Shown here: piece after piece, positions 58,932-64,000 of the stretch
How the letters are laid out: each line of letters starts with the position of its first letter
Numbering within the stretch: position 1 is the stretch's first letter
Source of the DNA: Polysphondylium violaceum
Lineage: Eukaryota > Evosea > Eumycetozoa > Dictyosteliales > Dictyosteliaceae
Reading direction: 5' to 3'
Length of the DNA stretch: 64,000 nt
Assembly: GCA_000277445.1 (NCBI GenBank)
Contig: AJWJ01000027.1
Location: forward strand, 25,698 to 89,697
Translations under genes and position numbers: made by a program
Notes under the pieces: model-generated
What the model saw: only the letters and a program-made list of their open reading frames with translations
Database searches by the model: none
What the model was told of the DNA's origin: nothing

Positions 58932-61020
58932 TTATTGATTTTGCTTTGGAGGGAAATCTAAATCAACATCCATTACATCCAATTGGAGAATATCAGCTTC
59001 ACAATTTAAAAGTGAACCTATATTTGGGGTAGTTCTACCAAGATCTCCGTGAACAAATTCTTTAATATAGGTACCAGCTTGTGCGCCAATGACATCCAAA
59101 ACGAAAAAGTGTGGTGAAATGTATTGAAATTCTAATCGGGTAATTTTCTTTTTTCTAACCATTAATGTTCTTCTATGTAATACTCTAACTGGAGTATTTT
59201 GATCCAATTCAAAATTTGTCAAACTTTTCAATACTTCCAAATCGCTAAGTTGAAATGGTTTAGATGTCCATACAACACAACGGTAATCTTTTTGCTTTGA
59301 TCCCTCTGCATCTTTAATTAAATTGGTTTGTTTTCTTTTTAATAATAATATGTGTTAATAATATTACATATATATACAAATATGTATTTATGAGGAGTAC
59401 ATACTTTGTAATTATTTGTAAATTTGATACTTTAATTTTATCGGTATTGCTATTAATCTTGTCCTCCATGGATCTAAAATCATTGTATTTGAAAAATATT
59501 TTATGTGGATTCATAATCTCAATAAAGAATGGTCTACCTTTACCCAACATTCTTACATCAATGTCTTCTCTACCAGAGGTTGTGAATGTAAATGAGTCGC
59601 ATTTAAATGTGTCATTGATATGTTCACAAACGAGTTCTTGAATAGATGATTGATATTCTTCTGGATCAATCCATGGTGTTTGACTGAGATCTCTGACATA
59701 TTTGTTATATTTACCTGCTAAATAGACTGCTGCATGATCAAAATCCAATGTATAATGATATTTGGTTGTTACTTTGGTTGGTGGTACAACTCCTCTTTCA
59801 ATAAACCTTTTCATTGTCATATTTGATAACATTTCATTAACTGATGCTGTTGAATCTTTAGATGCTACTTTCTATTATAATTGTTATTAATATCGATGAT
59901 TAATATTTATATGATGTTATTTCTTTCTCCACCTTGTAAGCAACTTACAGTTCTCTTTGTTGATTTATTATTATATGCATTTGTAGGAGGTATTAAAAAT
60001 GTATGTTCATCTTTGGTTTCTTCATGAAGGAGTATCATATTTGCTCTAAAATCACTCTGTAGTAGATATATGTATTGATTAATAAGTATGACTATATACA
60101 CATATATTGTATACAGATATCAAACATACAGAATGTTTAAAAAAAAAGTTAAGTTTTCTACCAATGATCGGCCCTAAAACCCATTTAATGCCTTCTTTAA
60201 TATCTACAACATTTCCAATTGGAGAAGCACCTTTAAATAGATCGGGATATGTTTGTTTAAGATGATACCAAATTGAATATTCTCTAACGGCGGCAGAGGT
60301 TGGGAGTGATAATGCTAAAGAGTAGTCGACGAATTGATATCCACAGTTTTTCATTTTACCTAAAAACTCTTCTAAAAACTCTGGTTCATTGGTGTTTTGT
60401 AACATACCTAAACATGAAATACAAACTATATATAGAGTAATATGTAATATTGGTTAGTTTGTATAATTAACTTTTCGATAACAAAGTTACTTACCAAATG
60501 GCTCTTGTTCAACGAAAGTATTTGGATCATATTTTTCAACTGGTGTTGTATCTGTTGTTGCAAGAATAACCTTTGGTTTATCATTTGATTCTTCTTTATT
60601 ATCGTTGTTTTCTTTTGTAGATGATTGTTCTTGTTGAGTTTCAGTAGAACTCTCTTGTTTTTCTTTTTCTTGTCTTTCTTTTTCGAGCTTTTGTTGTTTT
60701 TGTTTATCATTAAACAAGAGAAAAGGTAATAAATGAGATAAATGAAGAGAAGATTCTTGATAGGCCGACAAATCCCTTTGATTCAAGAATCTAAAACAAC
60801 ATCTTGTACAACAACCCAATTCTGAAAGATGTTTAAATACTTGAAGATTTATTTTACTTAGACCAGTTTGTAATAACTCTAATCTCCATAGAATAGTTCG
60901 ATACTCTGTTGATCCAATTTCATATCTATTGGTTTTTGTTGTGATTGGTGTATCTACAGATGTGGTAGTATTACAATCACTACTTTCTAATTTAGTAGTA
61001 CTACTCTCTGTGTTTGTCAT
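58932..61020 (-). CDS. pus10: tRNA pseudouridine synthase Pus10
   Basis: Five exons in phase: 60495-61020, 60130-60425, 59949-60056, 59405-59871 and 58932-59334; 599 residues from MTNTESSTTKLESS. The N-terminal half is the Pus10-specific region with zinc-ligand pairs CCTRCCFRF and, across intron 1, VCISCLGML, plus an acidic/Gln insert at about 105-160. Then a THUMP-like part (YQFVDYSLALSLPTSAAVRE) and the catalytic domain: FTFTTSGREDIDVRMLGKGR (GRED Asp at about 413), PFFIEIMNPHKIFF, RVLHRRTLMVRKK, and the end motif GAQAGTYIKEFVHGDLGRTT with NIGSLL. Pus10 makes pseudouridine 54/55 in tRNA and also acts in microRNA processing in animals. The last intron uses an AAAAAG acceptor, chosen for phase (ITK/KKQTNLIKDAEG). 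Confidence 0.93.
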
Positions 61021-61463
61021 TTTAGGTCCAAATAAAGAATCTGAAATTTTCGTTCTTTTTTTTTCTTTTTTTTTTGATTTAGTTTATTTTTTCTCATTAT
61101 CGAAAAACGAAAGATAAAATCATGGTATATTTTGCTCTTGAAAATTGAGATAATCTATCTATATTTAAATTAGATTGAGAAATTAATTGAATATCTCGAT
61201 CGAATTTCACCATAGAAAAGTTATCTCTTTGTTTTATTGTATTTTCTATACAATCTAAAAAAACAGCAAAGCAAGATAATATGATATCATATATCCATAG
61301 ACAAAAGTTTTCCAATATTTAAATAAAAAGTCATCTATCTTTGAATACAATTTTTAGTGCATAATGGTAGAATTTTCTTCAATTACAAAAAAAAAAAAAA
61401 AAAAAAGACAATAAAAAAAGATCTTCATTTTAGGAAATCATATATATAGATATACAGACAAAA
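61021..61463. other. Divergent intergenic region
   Basis: Spacer of 443 bases between the starts of PUS10 (minus) and CWC22 (plus). Contains an A19 run near 61387-61406. A 72-codon minus frame at 61097-61315 looks protein-like but has no ATG near its start (see findings). Confidence 0.5.
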
Positions 61464-63809
61464 ATGAAAGGTGAAGAGGGTGAAATAGATTCACCAAAAG
61501 ATATAGATCATAATTCAGCATCATCAGAGAAAAAAAGAAATAGAGATGATTACGATGATGATAGAAAAAGAACAAGTAGAAGTATAAGTAGAAGTAGAAG
61601 TAGAAGCAGAAGTAGAAGCAGAAGTAGAAGTAAATCAAATGATAGATATAAACGTAGAGATGGTAGTAAAGAAAGATATGATAGTAGAGAAAGAGAGACA
61701 TACAAGAATGATAGAAAAAGAAAAGATAGTAGAGAAAGAGATACCAGTTTAGATGATAATAAAAAGAAATACAGTGACACCAGTCGTAGTAGTCGTCGTA
61801 GTAGAAAACATAGATCATCTTCTTCATCACCATCTAGAAGTAGAAGTAGAAGTAGATCAAATGATAGATATAAAAGAAAAAGTAAAAGAGATCATAGATC
61901 ATCAAGAGATAGTAAAAAGAGATCATCAAAGAGATCATATGACAGTAGTAGTGGCAGTGATAGTGAAGATGAAAGAGGTAAAGATAAAGAAAAGAGACAA
62001 CAGTCCTCAAGAAAAGATGAACAAATTAAAAGAGATGAAAAGATTCAAGAAAAGATTCAAGAAGCAACAATGAAAGAAAGATCGTCGGGTGTGTACATGC
62101 CGCCCTTTAAATTGGCAATGATGAAGCAACAAGTTGAAGACAAATCATCGGCAGAATATCAAAGAATGGAATGGGATGCACTCAAGAAATCAATCAATGG
62201 TCTCATTAACAAAGTCAGTTTTTCAAATGTAAAAAACATAGCAGTAGAGTTGTTTGGAGAGAACATCATTCGTGGCAAGGGGTTGTTGTGTAGATCGTTG
62301 ATGAGAGCACAACAGATATCACAGACATTTACAAATGTCTATGCGGCATTGATGGCAATCATAAACACAAAGATACCAGACAACGGAGAGTTGTTGCTCA
62401 AGAGATTGATAGAGCAATTTAAAAAGTCGTTCCGTAGAAATGATAAGCCTGTCTGTATAGCCTCGTGTAAATTCATTGCACATCTGGTCAATCAACAGGT
62501 ATGTGGTATTTTGGTGCCATTAGAGATTATCACATTGCTGTTGGATAAACCCACCGACGACAGTGTCGATGTTGCCGTAGACTTTTTCACAGAGTGTGGC
62601 CAAGCCATCCAAGACGCATCTCCCCAGGGATTCAACAGCATCTACTCTCGTTTCAAAGCCATCCTTCATGAAGGTGAGATAGATAAACGTACTCAATACC
62701 AGATTGAAGAGTTGTTTAAACTCATTAGAAAATCATTTGAAGGACATGCATCCGTGATTCCCGAGTTGGACATTGTCGAGATTGAAGATCAAATTACACA
62801 CGAACACCTATCCCTCGAAGAGACCTATGATGTCGAGGATGGCCTAAACTTTTTCAAACTAGATCCAGACTTTGTCGAACATCAAGAGCAATACAAAGAA
62901 GTAAAAAGAAGTATATTGGGTGATGATAGTAGTGATGAAGAAGGCGGTGACGATGATAGCAGCGGTAGTGATGATGACAGCAGTGATGACGACGATGACC
63001 AACAAGAAAGATCAGCTCATACAACTATTAATACAAATACTACAGTGATTGAAGATCAAACCGATACCAATTTAATAACACTAAAGAGAACCATTTATTT
63101 GGCCATTATGTCGAGTAAAGATTTTGAAGAATGTGCCCACAAGTTGATGAGACTCAAGATCCAGGGACACGAGCTCGAGGTCGTCAATATGTTGATTCAA
63201 TGTTGCAGTCAAGAGAGAACCTATTTACCATTCTATGGCAACTTGGGTCAAAGATTCTGTATGTTGAATCGTATCTACAAACAACACTTTGACGCCTGTT
63301 TCCAGGAGCAATACAGCACCATCCACAGATTGGAAACCAATCGATTTAGAAACATTGCCAAAATGTATGCACATATGTTTTACACTGACGCCTTGCCATG
63401 GTCTGCATTCCAGTATATCCACATCAACGAGACAGAGACCACCAGTGCCGGTCGTATCTTTATAAAGATCCTCTTTCAAGAGATGGCAGAGTTTTTAGGC
63501 ATTCAAAAACTAAATCAAAGACTCACCGATCCCGACATGCAAATCTTTTTCACTGGTATCTTTCCCAAAGACAATCCCAAGAATACAAGATACGCCATCA
63601 ACTTTTTCACATCAATTAGTTTGGGTGCTCTAACTCATGAATTAAGAGAATTTTTAAAAAATGCACCAAAAGCCCCAATTAAAAGTGATAGTAGTAGTAG
63701 TGATTCAAGTGACTCTTCAAGTGACTCTTCTGATGACTCTAGTGATGATTCATCAAGTGACAGCAGTAGCAGTGAGGATGAAAAGAGAAAGAAAAGAAGA
63801 AGAAGTTAA
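61464..63809 (+). CDS. cwc22: Pre-mRNA splicing factor CWC22 homologue
   Basis: Single-exon gene of 781 residues, ATG 61464. Residues 25-200 form an RS-rich domain (long Arg-Ser runs). At about 207 comes the CWC22 signature GVYMPPFKLAMMKQQVED, then the MIF4G domain at about 240-430 (GLINKVSFSNVKNIAVELFG, SRFKAILHEGEIDKRTQYQI), an acidic linker and the MA3 domain from about 538 (LKRTIYLAIMSSKDFEECAH, YSTIHRLETNRFRNIAKMYA). The end is a Ser/Asp tract and a basic KRKKRRRS. CWC22 enters the spliceosome and delivers eIF4A3 for exon junction complex assembly. The RS domain lies at the N-terminus as well as a Ser-rich C-terminus. No introns, unlike most neighbours. Confidence 0.95.
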   Translation: MKGEEGEIDSPKDIDHNSASSEKKRNRDDYDDDRKRTSRSISRSRSRSRSRSRSRSKSNDRYKRRDGSKERYDSRERETYKNDRKRKDSRERDTSLDDNKKKYSDTSRSSRRSRKHRSSSSSPSRSRSRSRSNDRYKRKSKRDHRSSRDSKKRSSKRSYDSSSGSDSEDERGKDKEKRQQSSRKDEQIKRDEKIQEKIQEATMKERSSGVYMPPFKLAMMKQQVEDKSSAEYQRMEWDALKKSINGLINKVSFSNVKNIAVELFGENIIRGKGLLCRSLMRAQQISQTFTNVYAALMAIINTKIPDNGELLLKRLIEQFKKSFRRNDKPVCIASCKFIAHLVNQQVCGILVPLEIITLLLDKPTDDSVDVAVDFFTECGQAIQDASPQGFNSIYSRFKAILHEGEIDKRTQYQIEELFKLIRKSFEGHASVIPELDIVEIEDQITHEHLSLEETYDVEDGLNFFKLDPDFVEHQEQYKEVKRSILGDDSSDEEGGDDDSSGSDDDSSDDDDDQQERSAHTTINTNTTVIEDQTDTNLITLKRTIYLAIMSSKDFEECAHKLMRLKIQGHELEVVNMLIQCCSQERTYLPFYGNLGQRFCMLNRIYKQHFDACFQEQYSTIHRLETNRFRNIAKMYAHMFYTDALPWSAFQYIHINETETTSAGRIFIKILFQEMAEFLGIQKLNQRLTDPDMQIFFTGIFPKDNPKNTRYAINFFTSISLGALTHELREFLKNAPKAPIKSDSSSSDSSDSSSDSSDDSSDDSSSDSSSSEDEKRKKRRRS

Positions 63810-63886
63810 TAAATTAATAACTCTCATATTAAAACATAATCATGATGATGTTCATTTAATTTAATTTTTATTTTTTTTTCATTAAT

Positions 63887-63939
63887 TCTGTTTTTTTTCA
63901 GAAAATACTAAAATCTGTTTTTTTCAGAAAATACTAAAA
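63887..63939. repeat. Tandem duplication, unit about 27 bases
   Basis: The unit TCTG-T(7-8)-CAGAAAATACTAAAA occurs twice in direct succession (63887-63913 and 63914-63939), differing by one T. It lies in the 3' flank of CWC22. Confidence 0.85.
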
Positions 63940-63974
63940 TTTATTTTATTTTATTCATTCATACTTTATACGAC

Positions 63975-63999
63975 TATATATATATATATATATATATAT
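63975..63999. repeat. (TA)12 microsatellite
   Basis: Uninterrupted TA dinucleotide repeat at the window edge. Confidence 0.95.
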
Positions 64000-64000
64000 T

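Noticed and set aside
1-64000. tRNA genes, transposons or LTRs, CRISPR arrays
   Set aside because: No tRNA T-arm/A-box pairs, transposase, reverse transcriptase or terminal repeats were found by reading; a tRNAscan and repeat search would be decisive.

Overview
The window is nuclear DNA from a dictyostelid social amoeba. The evidence is very AT-rich intergenic DNA full of homopolymer A/T runs, short (about 55-110 nt) AT-rich introns with GTAAGT/GTATGT/GTAAAT donors and TAG/AAG/CAG acceptors, Asn/Gln/Ser homopolymer tracts inside otherwise conserved proteins, and members of the dictyostelid-expanded F-box/LRR-like and ankyrin-like families. Many coding segments are less AT-biased than D. discoideum genes, so a group other than D. 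discoideum itself is likely; I cannot name the species.

Layout. 0-7.3 kb is an accessory block, mostly minus strand: two paralogous F-box/LRR-like proteins (one cut by the window edge), a large ankyrin-type protein, a 60-residue orphan and a further LRR-type protein. 7.3-14.8 kb holds a coding relic, a universal stress protein, a THH1/TOM1/TOM3-type seven-TM protein and a secretory GT10 fucosyltransferase-like protein fused to a LamG-like domain, separated by long empty spacers. 14.8-26.8 kb holds a P4-ATPase (plus) and, on the minus strand, a Bcs1-type AAA ATPase, a longin/roadblock-like small protein, a NagB/PIG-L fusion, a GNAT acetyltransferase and ribosomal protein uS7/RPS5. 28.5-40.4 kb is mainly plus strand: a 4EHP-class eIF4E with a C-terminal membrane anchor, a C2-TPR-PH-PH-CaaX protein, a Treslin/Sld3-like candidate, a ParB-like-domain protein (minus) and an ARM-BTB protein. 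40.8-50.4 kb (minus) is DNA polymerase epsilon followed by a polytopic membrane protein. 52.7-63.8 kb holds an importin-13/transportin-3 family karyopherin, a CMP-kinase-like P-loop protein divergent from a PDRG1-type prefoldin, an unresolved small gene, PUS10 and CWC22.

The genes do not form a pathway cluster; this is ordinary gene-dense amoebozoan chromosome with housekeeping information-processing genes (POLE, RPS5, CWC22, PUS10, importin, possible Treslin) mixed with signalling, membrane and glycan genes. Most housekeeping genes needed splicing by eye: exon boundaries were set from GT/AG sites, reading-phase agreement and family alignment. Starts were placed at ATG codons; several long open frames begin at non-ATG codons and are really internal exons.

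The most interesting items are the tail-anchored 4EHP-like protein (28.5-30.9 kb) with a stopless 63-nt intron, the NagB/PIG-L fusion whose deaminase active-site loop is shortened, the GT10-LamG fusion, the C2-TPR-PH-PH protein ending in a CaaX box, and the longin/roadblock-like fusion.
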